This document shows, in pieces, positions 1 through 8,190 of a stretch of 64,000 nt of DNA. The stretch comes from Peribacillus sp. Bi96. GTDB lineage: Bacteria > Bacillota > Bacilli > Bacillales > DSM-1321. A model generated the notes under the pieces. It was given only the letters and a program-made list of their open reading frames with translations. It was not told where the DNA came from and did no database searches. The stretch is from the NCBI RefSeq assembly GCF_918698115.1, contig NZ_CAKKLV010000016.1:1-64000 (forward strand). The letters run 5' to 3'. The stretch's first letter is position 1, and each line of letters starts with the position of its first letter. A program made the position numbers and the translations under genes.

Positions 1-156
1 GGTCATATGGGTAGCGGTCAAGTTGGAGGCAGTCAAGGTGGCGGAGGTCATGGTGGCGGCGGTCATGGTGGCGGCGGTCATGGTGGCGGCGGTCATGGCG
101 GTAACTGTTTTCAGCATTTCGTTCAGGGCGTTGGCTGGGTATGGGTTTGTAGATAG
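1..156 (+). CDS. C-terminal end of a Gly/His-rich repeat protein (partial)
   Basis: Frame 1 is open from the window edge to a TAG at 154-156. It encodes about 51 residues: Gly/Ser/Gln-rich sequence, then four tandem GGGGH-type pentapeptides (roughly residues 17-34), then a hydrophobic tail rich in Trp and Val with two Cys. An intrinsic terminator follows within a few bases, which supports a real gene end. The start lies outside the window. Low-complexity Gly/His tails occur in spore-surface and metal-binding proteins, but no function can be assigned. The 15-bp nucleotide repeat also opens another frame (23-226), which is an artefact. Confidence 0.6.
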   Translation, partial: GHMGSGQVGGSQGGGGHGGGGHGGGGHGGGGHGGNCFQHFVQGVGWVWVCR

Positions 157-157
157 A

Positions 158-191
158 AAAAAGACAGCCGATTTATCCGGCTGTCTTTTTT
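158..191 (+). terminator. Rho-independent terminator
   Basis: A perfect 10-bp stem (161-170 with 178-187, AAGACAGCCG arm) is followed by a T run and lies directly after the Gly/His-rich gene. Confidence 0.9.
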
Positions 192-249
192 TATCCAAAC
201 CTAATCCAATGGGCCTTTACTCGTGAGTCCCCATTAAGCTGCTTTCTAG

Positions 250-450
250 TTAGATGCTGCGTTCTTTTATTTGCTGGACCATCTTCTTGATAAACGTTTC
301 TATTGTGACATTTTTAACTTCTTGTTCCCCGTATTTCCGGACATTCACTTCATTTTCTTTCTCTTCTTTATCTCCAAGGACCAGCATGTATGGGACACGA
401 TGAATGACGACCGGAGGACATTTTTCATTATTTAATACTATCTCTAGCAC
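250..450 (-). pseudogene. Decayed threonyl-tRNA synthetase fragment
   Basis: The 66-codon minus-strand frame resembles two separated parts of ThrRS. PPVVIHR matches the catalytic motif 3 region. VPYMLVLGDKE and VNVRKYGEQ match the C-terminal anticodon-binding domain, and the natural C-terminus follows. In intact ThrRS these blocks lie roughly 90 residues apart, but here they are fused in frame, so an internal deletion has occurred. The N-terminal two thirds are absent and no ribosome site precedes the frame. It is most simply the 3' relic of a second thrS/thrZ-type gene. Retained function is unlikely. Confidence 0.75.
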
Positions 451-459
451 CCATGAAAC

Positions 460-468
460 TGGTATAAT
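460..468 (+). promoter_or_regulatory. Extended -10 promoter
   Basis: TGGTATAAT is an exact extended -10 element lying 18 bases before the ATG of the following small membrane gene. No convincing -35 is visible, as is usual for extended -10 promoters. Confidence 0.55.
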
Positions 469-486
469 TAGTAAAAAGGAGTCGCT

Positions 487-762
487 ATGAAAAGTTTAAG
501 CAATTGGTCTATCCTATTTGCCATGATTGGCACACTATCATTTTGCTGCTCACTTGCATTACCCAAAGCCTCCGGGCTGCTTATGATCTCAGGAATCGGT
601 GCGTTACTTATGGGTATGGTTTGCAGTTTCGGGGCCATGTATAAAAATGAAAAAGGCAAGACGAAATTTTTGGCCGTGGCTGTATTCTTCCTTTTAAGTT
701 TCATTCTGGTTTGGAATGAACCATTTCAAATTGTCAGGTTATTAACCTGGATGAAAAATTAA
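487..762 (+). CDS. Small three-TM membrane protein, unknown function
   Basis: This 91-aa protein has three hydrophobic segments (about residues 8-27, 29-50 and 60-80) separated by short polar turns, with a Lys-rich loop near residues 53-60. The start is supported by AAAAAGGAG about six bases upstream of the ATG and by an extended -10 promoter just before it. A strong terminator follows. It appears monocistronic. I do not recognise the family. No catalytic motifs are visible. Confidence 0.75.
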   Translation: MKSLSNWSILFAMIGTLSFCCSLALPKASGLLMISGIGALLMGMVCSFGAMYKNEKGKTKFLAVAVFFLLSFILVWNEPFQIVRLLTWMKN

Positions 763-791
763 AAAACCCGTCCGCGATGACGGGTTTTTTT
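761..791. terminator. Intrinsic terminator
   Basis: Stem 761-772/779-790 (ACCCGTC arms) is flanked by A and T runs, so it can act in both directions for the convergent genes on either side. Confidence 0.9.
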
Positions 792-811
792 GTATGTGGT
801 CCTCATGTGAT

Positions 812-1456
812 TTAGCATTGATGATCTTCATCGTGTATATGACTTACAAACAATCCCTTAGAATTCTTTACGCTAAGCCATAACGAAAGTCCAGTGGTCC
901 ACAGAATTAGCGCGCATCCAAAGCCGAGTATGGATAACGGTGCAATGATTTGGTGCTCCCCAAACATGACAGTCGCTGGCACAATAAACAATGTGACAAG
1001 TGCCAATAAACAGAGAAGCACTCCTGTTGCATAGTAAATCCTGATTTGGAAAAGTGACGCCAAAGGTAAAAAATGAATCCCTACAATAATGGCGATGACA
1101 CCCGGTATTAGATCGGTCTGATCGATCATGTTACAGATGGCAATGGCTGCCCCAATCAGCAATGCTTCGGCAATGAAGACCATATTAAACCAGAATCCGA
1201 TTCGCTTCAAACGCCTAGCCCCATTTTCTGAAACTTGATTGGACATTTTTTGTGATGCATGAATTAATGAAATGCCGCCTATAACCATTATGATTCCTAC
1301 GAATATGGCAGCGAGCTCCACGTAAGGAAACCCCCACCCCTGCAATCCCATTACACCGATACCTGCCCACAGCGTACCGAAGAAAGCCATGAAAATGACT
1401 CCAATTCCAGAACCGCGAAACGCCTCTTTCGAAATGAGTCTTGAGGTTTGCATCAT
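812..1456 (-). CDS. Polytopic membrane protein, unknown function
   Basis: A protein of about 214 aa with about six to seven hydrophobic segments. The chosen start (ATG at 1456, MMQTSRL...) has AAAGGAAAC five bases upstream. The longer frame to 1531 adds an unlikely N-terminus that would run through the promoter region. The C-terminus ends in a His/Asp-rich tail (HIHDEDHQC) that could bind metal. It is divergent from a TetR regulator, with a large dyad between them, so TetR control is plausible. The family looks like the uncharacterised Bacillus multi-TM proteins found beside TetR genes, but I cannot name a Pfam family with certainty. Confidence 0.75.
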   Translation of the reverse strand: MMQTSRLISKEAFRGSGIGVIFMAFFGTLWAGIGVMGLQGWGFPYVELAAIFVGIIMVIGGISLIHASQKMSNQVSENGARRLKRIGFWFNMVFIAEALLIGAAIAICNMIDQTDLIPGVIAIIVGIHFLPLASLFQIRIYYATGVLLCLLALVTLFIVPATVMFGEHQIIAPLSILGFGCALILWTTGLSLWLSVKNSKGLFVSHIHDEDHQC

Positions 1457-1552
1457 CAGTTTCCTTTCATCCATAATATTATCGTACATAGATAATAGTA
1501 TTGCACACCTTCCCCAATTATTCAGCTGCAAAAAAATGATTTAAATACTCTA

Positions 1553-1581
1553 TTGCAAAAATTACCATGCTGCGATATTAT
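1553..1581 (+). promoter_or_regulatory. Sigma-A promoter of tetR
   Basis: TTGCAA, a 17-bp spacer, and TATTAT. The operator dyad starts two bases after the -10 element, which fits autorepression. Confidence 0.65.
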
Positions 1582-1582
1582 G

Positions 1583-1620
1583 TTAATTAATTAGTGATTG
1601 ATTAATCACTAATTAATTAA
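1583..1620. promoter_or_regulatory. TetR operator: 17-bp perfect inverted repeat
   Basis: Two 17-bp arms (1583-1599 and 1604-1620, starting TTAATTAATTAGTGATT) are exact reverse complements around a GATT centre. The site lies between the -10 and the ribosome site of the tetR gene and between the divergent genes. A related half (TTAGTGATTGATCAATAA) recurs at 2191-2208 before the next gene. This is typical of a TetR-family operator. Assignment to this particular regulator is inferred from position. Confidence 0.85.
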
Positions 1621-1636
1621 AGTATGGAGGATACAG

Positions 1637-2152
1637 ATGGCCAGACCAAAAAAAGAGAATCGAAAAGATGACATTCTGGAAGCTGGTTTGGAGGTTTTTG
1701 CAGATAAAGGCTATTACAATACAACGACCGCCTTAATTGCAGAAAAAGCCGGCATATCCCAGCCATATGTGTTTAAATTCTTTAAAACTAAAGAGGAGCT
1801 ATTCGTAGCCGCTCTCGATCGAGCATATGAAAGGATCCTGCAAGCTTTTGAAATTGAAGCAGAACCAGAAGACCTTGTTAACGATATGATCAAGATATAT
1901 GAAGAATTGACTGAGTCCAATCCCAATGAAATTGCGCTGCAGCTCATAGGACTTTCAGTAACGGAAGACGCAATTAGAAACTCTACTCGATTAGGATTAG
2001 CAAGCATTAGAAATCACACACTGGAAAAATTTCAATCTGCTGAAATTCCGAATGCCGAGGAACAAGTGTCCACCTTCCTGGCAAGGGGGATACTCTGTAA
2101 TATTTCCCACTTCATCAATATGCCAGAGCTTATAGATGGCGGGGGCAGGTAA
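1637..2152 (+). CDS. TetR/AcrR-family transcriptional repressor
   Basis: 171 aa. The N-terminal DNA-binding domain (residues about 8-55) has the typical AGLEVFADKGYYNTTTALIAEKAGISQPYVFKFF layout, here cited by its ends: helix 1 begins near DDILEAG, and the recognition helix contains AGISQPYVFKFF. The C-terminal part is a helical ligand-binding and dimer domain. GGAGG precedes the ATG. It overlaps its own operator region, implying autoregulation. The likely targets are the divergent membrane protein and the downstream NAD(P)-binding protein, since both upstream regions carry the same motif. The ligand is unknown. Confidence 0.92.
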   Translation: MARPKKENRKDDILEAGLEVFADKGYYNTTTALIAEKAGISQPYVFKFFKTKEELFVAALDRAYERILQAFEIEAEPEDLVNDMIKIYEELTESNPNEIALQLIGLSVTEDAIRNSTRLGLASIRNHTLEKFQSAEIPNAEEQVSTFLARGILCNISHFINMPELIDGGGR

Positions 2153-2154
2153 GG

Positions 2155-2180
2155 ACCGATTTTCATCGGTTTCTTATTTT
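2155..2180 (+). terminator. Weak hairpin after tetR
   Basis: A 6-bp stem ACCGAT/ATCGGT with a TTTC loop is followed by a T-rich but interrupted tract. It probably gives partial termination, with a second operator-like site just beyond. Confidence 0.4.
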
Positions 2181-2190
2181 AGACATTTAT

Positions 2191-2208
2191 TTAGTGATTG
2201 ATCAATAA
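2191..2208. promoter_or_regulatory. Second TetR operator-like site
   Basis: TTAGTGATTGATCAATAA repeats the core of the tetR operator, with a palindromic centre ATTGATCAAT. It sits about 20 bases upstream of the reductase/epimerase start, so the same repressor probably controls that gene. Confidence 0.6.
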
Positions 2209-2228
2209 ATAAAAAGAGGATGAAAGAT

Positions 2229-3173
2229 ATGAAGAAAGCTATTGTATTAGGAGCAACCGGTGGATCAGGCCAAGTCATTGTATCGGAATTGTTATCCAGG
2301 GGAAAAGAAGTCATCGCTTTCGGGCGTTCAAAGAGTAAGCTTGAGCAATTAATGAAACAGCATGGTCATTCGCAACAATTATCATGCAGAATGGGTGACA
2401 TCTTTGATTACAAAGCCATTGTCGAGGCTGCCGAAGATGCGGAAGCCATTTTCCAATGTGCCAACGTTCCCTATCAAGAGATGGCTTTGAAACTCCTTTC
2501 ACTTGGGGAAAGTGTAATGAAAGCAGCCGACATTTTAGGTAAAAAGATTGTCATTGTGGATGGGATATATGTCTATGGGCATCAAGTGGCGAAAGGAGAT
2601 GAAAGCCATCCAAAACAGCCACATACAAAAAAAGGGGAAATCAGAGTGGAATTCGAGAAGCTCATTTTCAGCCAAAAATGGGAAAATGCCAAAGCATTGA
2701 TAGTCAGGCTGCCCGACTATTATGGTGCCACCTCACAGAACTCCTACCTTCAGCCTACCTTGGATGGGCTCGCTGCGAATAAAACGACCGTCTTTATCGG
2801 GGACTTAAAAACACCAAGAGAATATGTCTACTTACCGGATGCCGCAAAAATGATCGTGGAAATAGCAGAAAAAGACGACTCCTATGGAGAGAATTGGAAC
2901 ATCCCTGGCCCTGGTCTGATTTCCGGAAACGAAATCATCCAAATTGCCCGTCAGGTAACGGGACAAAAAAAGATGGTCCTTCCACTTACTAAAAACATCA
3001 TACAGATACTCGGCTTGTTCAACCCTTTCATGAAAGAAGTAGTGGAAATCATGTATTTAACCAAAGAAGGATTCATCCTGAATGGAGAAAAATATGAAAA
3101 CCGCATCGGCCCCATTCCTAAAACGCCATACAAAGAAGGGCTGGAAGAAACACTGCGACTTTTAATGAGATAA
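2229..3173 (+). CDS. NAD(P)-dependent epimerase/dehydratase-type (atypical SDR) protein
   Basis: About 314 aa, cytoplasmic. The N-terminal Rossmann motif is GATGGSGQ (residues about 7-14), followed by an acidic strand-2 region and DAEAIFQCAN, as in extended or atypical short-chain dehydrogenases and NmrA-like proteins. The catalytic YxxxK is not obvious, so it may be a reductase of unknown substrate or a redox sensor. The ATG at 2229 is preferred because GAGG lies nine bases upstream. The in-frame ATG at 2220 directly abuts the Shine-Dalgarno. A TetR-type operator precedes it, suggesting induction with the upstream regulator. Tandem repeats follow the stop. Confidence 0.8.
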   Translation: MKKAIVLGATGGSGQVIVSELLSRGKEVIAFGRSKSKLEQLMKQHGHSQQLSCRMGDIFDYKAIVEAAEDAEAIFQCANVPYQEMALKLLSLGESVMKAADILGKKIVIVDGIYVYGHQVAKGDESHPKQPHTKKGEIRVEFEKLIFSQKWENAKALIVRLPDYYGATSQNSYLQPTLDGLAANKTTVFIGDLKTPREYVYLPDAAKMIVEIAEKDDSYGENWNIPGPGLISGNEIIQIARQVTGQKKMVLPLTKNIIQILGLFNPFMKEVVEIMYLTKEGFILNGEKYENRIGPIPKTPYKEGLEETLRLLMR

Positions 3174-3179
3174 TTGTCG

Positions 3180-3302
3180 CTTCGTCGATATATTCTTATT
3201 TTCGGAGATATAATTGCGATTTTCGTCGATATATTCTTACTTTCGCAGATATAACTGGATTTTCGCCGATATATTCCTATTTTCGGAGATATAACTGAAT
3301 TT
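3180..3302. repeat. About six ~20-bp degenerate tandem repeats
   Basis: Successive units follow TTTCGNNGATATA plus 6-7 variable bases, at a period of 20-21 bp, alternating between two subtypes (ending TTCTTAT or ATTGCGAT-like). They lie immediately after a stop codon and before a terminator. There are no spacers of CRISPR type and no coding signal. Two other unrelated repeat families with the same period occur in this window (15618-15812 and 34258-34525). Confidence 0.85.
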
Positions 3303-3320
3303 CCATAAAAATCTCCATAA

Positions 3321-3355
3321 AAAAACCTGAGCCCAATAGGGAATCTCAGGTTTTT
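3321..3355. terminator. Bidirectional intrinsic terminator
   Basis: Stem 3321-3331/3345-3355 (ACCTGAG arm) with A and T flanks lies between convergent genes. Confidence 0.9.
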
Positions 3356-3366
3356 TGTCCTTCATA

Positions 3367-4830
3367 TCAAGCTACATCTGATTTATCAAATTGACAATCT
3401 TTCAATGAGATTAATTTGGTCTTATGATACACCTTGTATCCTAGCCATATCGCCAGGAATAACGGTAACCCGATATAGGAGACAGCGACGCCATACCAGT
3501 CAATGCTTCCCTTTATGAATGCTTCATAATTCTGCCCTGCAATGACACCCATGCAAAGGACGAATGAAAGAATCGGACCGAATGGAAACCATTTTGCTTT
3601 ATATTTCAATTCGTTCAAGTCACCGCCCTGTGCGACATAGGCCCGTCTAAAGCGATAATGGCTTATGGCAATTCCAATCCAGGCGATAAAGCCGGTTAGC
3701 CCTGATGCGTTCAATAGCCATGTGAATACGTGGTCCCCAAAAATGGAGGTCAAGAAGGCTAGCCCGCCAATTAATGCCGTGAGAATCAAGGCATTCATCG
3801 GGATCCCCCTGCGGTTGACTTTCGCCAGGAATTTGGGAGCTTGTTTATCCTTCGCCATCGACCATAACATCCGCGTTGATGCATAAAGCCCCGAGTTTCC
3901 TGCGGATAGTAAGGAAGTCAACACCACCGCATTCATGACGGATGCCGCGAATGCAAACCCAGCCCGCTCAAAAACGAGCGTGAAAGGGCTTACAGAAATG
4001 TTTTCGACATCCCCGTTCAGCAAACTTGGACTTGTATATGGAATCAAGAGGCCGAGTATCAGGATGGCCCCGATGTAAAACAAGAGGATGCGCCAAAATA
4101 CTTGGCGGATCGCATTCGGAACATTTTTTTCTGGATTCTCACTTTCCCCGGCAGCAATTCCAACCAGTTCCGTGCCTTGAAAAGAAAATCCCGCTATTAG
4201 AAAGATACTGATGATCGATAAAAATCCTCCCTTGAATGGTGCCTCCCCCATTGTGAAGTTTTCAAATCCAATCACCTTTCCGCCAAACACCCCTAAAATC
4301 GTCAATAATCCAATAATGATAAAGAAAATGATGGCTACGACTTTTATTAAAGCAAACCAGTATTCTGATTCACCATAGCTTTTAATGGATAAAGCATTGA
4401 GGATAAAAACGATTCCAAGAAATAATGCGCTCCATATTAGGCTTGGCACATCCGGGAACCAGAATTTCATGATGATGGCAGCTGCAGCTATTTCCACGGC
4501 GAGGGTGACTGCCCAGTTAAACCAATAATTCCAGCCAAGTGCAAATCCGAATGCGGGATCTACAAAGCGTGTGGCGTAGGTAGAAAATGATCCCGATACA
4601 GGCATGTACGTCGCCATTTCCCCTAAGCTCGTCATAAGAAAATAAACCATGATTCCAATACAGGCATATGCAGCTAGGGCACCACCGGGTCCAGCACTTT
4701 GGATGGTTGCCCCGCTTGCCAGAAATAATCCAGTACCGATTGAACCCCCAATGGCAATCATGGTCATATGCCTGGCTTTCAGTTTCCTTTTAACTGTCGG
4801 TTCTTGATTATTAATGAGATTCATGTCCAT
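3367..4830 (-). CDS. lysP: APC-family amino acid permease, LysP-like
   Basis: 487 aa with 12 predicted membrane helices. The APC consensus GGSIGTGLFLASG lies near residues 28-40, with GEMATYMPVSGSF in helix 3. The overall sequence is closest to the LysP/amino-acid-permease subfamily importing basic amino acids by proton symport. It lies directly downstream of the lysine 2,3-aminomutase operon on the same strand, so lysine (or beta-lysine) uptake is the likely role. Substrate is inferred from family and context. GAGGTAGG precedes the ATG. A hairpin at 4921-4953 separates it from the preceding gene, so expression may be partly independent. Confidence 0.85.
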   Translation of the reverse strand: MDMNLINNQEPTVKRKLKARHMTMIAIGGSIGTGLFLASGATIQSAGPGGALAAYACIGIMVYFLMTSLGEMATYMPVSGSFSTYATRFVDPAFGFALGWNYWFNWAVTLAVEIAAAAIIMKFWFPDVPSLIWSALFLGIVFILNALSIKSYGESEYWFALIKVVAIIFFIIIGLLTILGVFGGKVIGFENFTMGEAPFKGGFLSIISIFLIAGFSFQGTELVGIAAGESENPEKNVPNAIRQVFWRILLFYIGAILILGLLIPYTSPSLLNGDVENISVSPFTLVFERAGFAFAASVMNAVVLTSLLSAGNSGLYASTRMLWSMAKDKQAPKFLAKVNRRGIPMNALILTALIGGLAFLTSIFGDHVFTWLLNASGLTGFIAWIGIAISHYRFRRAYVAQGGDLNELKYKAKWFPFGPILSFVLCMGVIAGQNYEAFIKGSIDWYGVAVSYIGLPLFLAIWLGYKVYHKTKLISLKDCQFDKSDVA

Positions 4831-4920
4831 ATGGTTCCTACCTCATTTTCTTTTAAAGTTAAAAGTTCAGGAAATAGTAAAAGATATTTGTCTTACCAGA
4901 GCAGAGGTCAATAGAGATGA

Positions 4921-4953
4921 ATAGTCTTCCACAATCGCATTGCGGAAGACTAT
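4921..4953 (-). terminator. Hairpin between deacylase and permease genes
   Basis: A 10-bp stem ATAGTCTTCC/GGAAGACTAT with an extended imperfect inner stem, but without a strong U tract on the minus strand. It could be an attenuator or mRNA-stabilising hairpin limiting read-through into the permease. Confidence 0.45.
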
Positions 4954-4989
4954 ATTTCAACTAAGGAAAATCATTACCGGACATAAGGA

Positions 4990-6315
4990 TTAACCCGCAT
5001 CATTCGGTATCGTCAGTCTTTTATTATCTGAATATGGCTCGTCCTGTTCAGTTTCCATTCCACACCATTGAATTAAAGTCAGGGCAATGATCTCTGCTGT
5101 CGAGAACACATTGTCCAGTAAGATGTATTCATTTGGATAGTGGGCAACCTCGGTTACTCCAGGCCCGAAAACGATGGCAGGCGTTTCACCGACATGTGTC
5201 AGCAATCCCCCATCCGTTCCCCATGGAGAGGCTTCAATGACCGGGTCTCGCCCTTCCACTTGCCGGTATTGATTGATGAGCGCATTCATCAATTCATGCT
5301 CTGCATCAATTGCCCCTGGAACCCAGCGTGCCCCAAACCATTCCAATTCGGGCGGATGTTCCTTGAACCATTCGTCCCTTTCTTTCAGCTGCAATAACCA
5401 GTCCGCCATTTCATTCTTCGCCTGCTCCATCGTCTCCTCCGGTGCAACGCCCATCCTCCCTTCGATCTTTACAAGGTCGGGAACGGATGATGGCCAATTA
5501 CCACCTTCAATGACACCTAGATTGATTGGGATCGGAATAGGCGTGTTCTGATAAAGCGGATCACTGATACGTGCATTTCGCTTTTCTTCCAAAGTTCGAA
5601 TGTGATTGATCACGGTCATGCTTTTTTCAATCGCACTAACGCCTTCATACCTAGTTCCGCCATGCGCTGACCGCCCTTTAACATGGATCCGGAACCACAT
5701 GGAACCCTGCTGTTTCGGGAAAATCCTCATATTCGTCGGTTCAGGGATAAGGGCAGCATCGGCTTTATATCCCCTAAGGACGGCTGCTAATGTTCCTGCC
5801 CCGCCGCTTTCTTCTTCAATCACACTTTGAAAAATGACATCTCCTTTTAAACGGATGCCATTTTCCTTCAATGCCTGCATGGCAAGAATCAGGGATACAT
5901 TGCCCCCTTTCATATCAGTTACGCCGCGTCCAAACATTTTCCCATTCTTTATTGTCCCACTATATGGATCGTCATCCCACTGATCACGATCTCCATCCGG
6001 AACCACATCGATGTGTCCGTTCAAGATAATCGAACGGCCGCCTCCAGTTCCTTTCATGATTCCCACCACATTGGGACTGTTGGAAAAGTCATTTCGCGGA
6101 GAATAGAAATAGTCATGCTTTTTCAGCTCTCCCCCATCAGGTTCCCAGCTATCAATCTGCAAATCCATTTCCTTCAGTTTTTCGGCGACGATGGCTTGCG
6201 CCCCTGCTTCATTTCCTTGCGTACTCGGGGCTTGTACCATTCTTTGTAACAGGTCTGTTCCTTCTTCCCGATGATCCTTGATCCATTGGTTAATCCGTTT
6301 TTTTATATCCGGCAC
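4990..6315 (-). CDS. yodQ: YodQ-like M20 (ArgE/DapE) deacylase
   Basis: 441 aa, a zinc-dependent M20 amidohydrolase. Visible metal and catalytic residues are H101 and D103 in NGHIDVVP, D134 in GVTDMKGG, E168/E169 in the EEESGG motif, E192 (PEPTN) and a C-terminal His in VAHYPNE. The insert dimerisation domain carries GRSAHGG. It starts at GTG with AAGGAGG six bases upstream. It is the last catabolic gene of the kamA operon. The likely role is removal of the acetyl group put on by AblB/YodP from the chain-shortened product. The reaction is inferred from the pathway and I see no direct proof. Confidence 0.88.
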   Translation of the reverse strand: MPDIKKRINQWIKDHREEGTDLLQRMVQAPSTQGNEAGAQAIVAEKLKEMDLQIDSWEPDGGELKKHDYFYSPRNDFSNSPNVVGIMKGTGGGRSIILNGHIDVVPDGDRDQWDDDPYSGTIKNGKMFGRGVTDMKGGNVSLILAMQALKENGIRLKGDVIFQSVIEEESGGAGTLAAVLRGYKADAALIPEPTNMRIFPKQQGSMWFRIHVKGRSAHGGTRYEGVSAIEKSMTVINHIRTLEEKRNARISDPLYQNTPIPIPINLGVIEGGNWPSSVPDLVKIEGRMGVAPEETMEQAKNEMADWLLQLKERDEWFKEHPPELEWFGARWVPGAIDAEHELMNALINQYRQVEGRDPVIEASPWGTDGGLLTHVGETPAIVFGPGVTEVAHYPNEYILLDNVFSTAEIIALTLIQWCGMETEQDEPYSDNKRLTIPNDAG

Positions 6316-6326
6316 ATTAATCCTCC

Positions 6327-7508
6327 TTAATTACACATATTCTCATAGATTACTGAAAGTCCCATTCCCCCTGCCATACACAACGTTACCATTCCGTACT
6401 TAACTTGTGAACGCAACATTTCATGCATCAGTGTGACTGTCAATTTTGCACCTGTTGCTCCTACAGGGTGACCTAGTGCAATTGCCCCTCCATTGACATT
6501 GACAATATCCGGATTCAAATCTAACTCCTTGATCACTGCAAGTGCTTGGGCAGCAAAGGCCTCATTAAGTTCAAACAGTCCGATATCCTCTAACGATAGA
6601 CCTGCTTTTGCCAATGCCTTTCGAGTCGCTGGTACGGGTCCAATCCCCATAACTCCAGGTTCAACTCCTGCACTGGCGAAAGCCTTTATTTTCAAGAGCG
6701 GTTTTAATCCCTTTTCTTCTACTTGCTGCTTGGACATTAATAGTACAGCTGCAGCTCCATCATTCATAGGACAGGCATTTCCTGCCGTAATGGTTCCTTC
6801 ATTTTTGAATACTGCTGGAAGACTGGCTAGTTGATCGAGATGAATGTCCTCGCGTACCCCTTCGTCATGGTTGAAGATTTGAAGTCCTTTTCGATCCTTG
6901 ATTTTAAGCGAAATAATTTCTCTATCAAAGCGACCCTCTACTATAGCTTTCCAAGCCTTCCTGTGGCTTTGATAAGCAAATTGATCCTGATCTTCACGAT
7001 GGATACCGTATTTTTCAGCCAAGCGCTCGGCAGTTATTCCCATATGCTCATTACCCAAGGAACATATTAATCCATCTGCCAGCAGAGCATCCTCCATCGT
7101 TACGTTTCCAAATTTACCGCCCCATCTATTTTTCACGATATAAGGCACATTGCTCATGCTCTCCACTCCGCCGGCAATGATTACGTCTTCTTGACCAGCA
7201 GCGATCGTTAAAGCAGCGTTGGTAATAGCCTTTAAACCTGATCCACATGCTTTGATTACAACGTGGCCTGGGACACTGTGTGGGAAACATGCCATCTGCG
7301 ACGAAATTCGGGCCGAGTTAAGTCCGCCTCCTTGGACATAGCCATGTCCGAAAATCACTTCATTGACCTTTTCTTTACCTAACCCTGAATTCTCCATTAA
7401 ACCTTCCAATACTTGACGGCCCAATTCGGTAGCTTTAACATTCCGGAGTGATTTTCCAAAGGATCCAACTGCAGTTCGCGCTCCAGCAACGATGACAACC
7501 TCATTCAT
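6327..7508 (-). CDS. Acetyl-CoA acetyltransferase (thiolase)
   Basis: 393 aa, the usual thiolase length. The nucleophile is C88 in VIKACGSGLKA. The second catalytic cysteine is C377 in LCMAGGMG (commonly CIGGGMG), and GHPVGATGA supplies the histidine loop. It has a good AGGAGG and an ATG start. Position between the CoA-transferase and the deacylase suggests thiolysis of a 3-oxo-6-acylaminohexanoyl-CoA to acetyl-CoA plus a 4-acylaminobutyryl-CoA during lysine breakdown. That specific substrate is inference. A general acetoacetyl-CoA thiolase is the alternative. Confidence 0.9.
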   Translation of the reverse strand: MNEVVIVAGARTAVGSFGKSLRNVKATELGRQVLEGLMENSGLGKEKVNEVIFGHGYVQGGGLNSARISSQMACFPHSVPGHVVIKACGSGLKAITNAALTIAAGQEDVIIAGGVESMSNVPYIVKNRWGGKFGNVTMEDALLADGLICSLGNEHMGITAERLAEKYGIHREDQDQFAYQSHRKAWKAIVEGRFDREIISLKIKDRKGLQIFNHDEGVREDIHLDQLASLPAVFKNEGTITAGNACPMNDGAAAVLLMSKQQVEEKGLKPLLKIKAFASAGVEPGVMGIGPVPATRKALAKAGLSLEDIGLFELNEAFAAQALAVIKELDLNPDIVNVNGGAIALGHPVGATGAKLTVTLMHEMLRSQVKYGMVTLCMAGGMGLSVIYENMCN

Positions 7509-7527
7509 GCTTTTTTCCTCCTCTTAC

Positions 7528-8190
7528 CTATTCAATGGTGTTGACAGCAGCATGGATTTTCAACGTTGCCTCCGTATTCCTTAGCACATCATCCACGGTA
7601 TATGGCGCCATGACTTCTTTCAGCACCAATCCTTCTTCGGTAACTTCCATGACAGCCATATCCGTAATGATTACATCCACACTCTGCCTTGCCGTCAATG
7701 GAAGGGTGCATGTCTTCAATATCTTCGATTCACCCTGCTTATTCACATGATTCATCAAGACGATCACCTTTTTGGCTTTCTGGGCAAGCTCCATCGCTCC
7801 GCCCATCCCAGGAACCCGCTTACCTGGGACGATCCAATTCGCAAGATCTCCCTTTTCACTAACCTCCAAGGCACCAAGTATCGTAATATCGATATATCCT
7901 TTCCGGATCATCCCAAATGCAGTTGCACTGTCAAAGTATGAAGCTCCCATTACAGTGGTGATCGGGAAACCCCCTGCGTTACAGAGGGCAGGATCTTCTT
8001 TCCCCGGATCTGGACTTGGACCTGTACCGAGAACTCCATTTTCCGCATGGAACAGCACATGGATATCTTGTGGTATATGGTCGGCCACCAAGGTAGGGAT
8101 GCCGATGCCTAAATTGACGATCAATCCATCATGGATTTCCTTGGCAGCGCGTTTCGCGATGCGATTTCGTACATCTACTGCCATGCCCAT
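7528..8190 (-). CDS. yodR: 3-oxoacid CoA-transferase subunit B (YodR/AtoA-like)
   Basis: About 220 aa. Contains the beta-subunit hallmark GIGIPTLVADHIP and the ENG motif in FHAENGVLGTGP, with the catalytic glutamate of family I CoA-transferases. The start at 8190 is chosen because AGGGGTG lies eight to nine bases upstream. It overlaps the stop of subunit A by 16 bases, so the two subunits are translationally coupled. It works with the upstream subunit to load CoA onto the keto acid made by the aminotransferase. In the B. subtilis yodPQRST cluster the corresponding gene is yodR. Confidence 0.9.
   Translation of the reverse strand: MGMAVDVRNRIAKRAAKEIHDGLIVNLGIGIPTLVADHIPQDIHVLFHAENGVLGTGPSPDPGKEDPALCNAGGFPITTVMGASYFDSATAFGMIRKGYIDITILGALEVSEKGDLANWIVPGKRVPGMGGAMELAQKAKKVIVLMNHVNKQGESKILKTCTLPLTARQSVDVIITDMAVMEVTEEGLVLKEVMAPYTVDDVLRNTEATLKIHAAVNTIE

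Noticed and set aside
23-226. 67-aa ORF with VMVAA repeats
   Set aside because: Another frame of the Gly/His repeat DNA. It runs through the terminator at 158-191 and lacks a ribosome site.
4831-4989. Lysine riboswitch upstream of the LysP-like permease
   Set aside because: The spacer is only about 160 bases, holds one simple hairpin and lacks the multi-stem aptamer with its conserved core.
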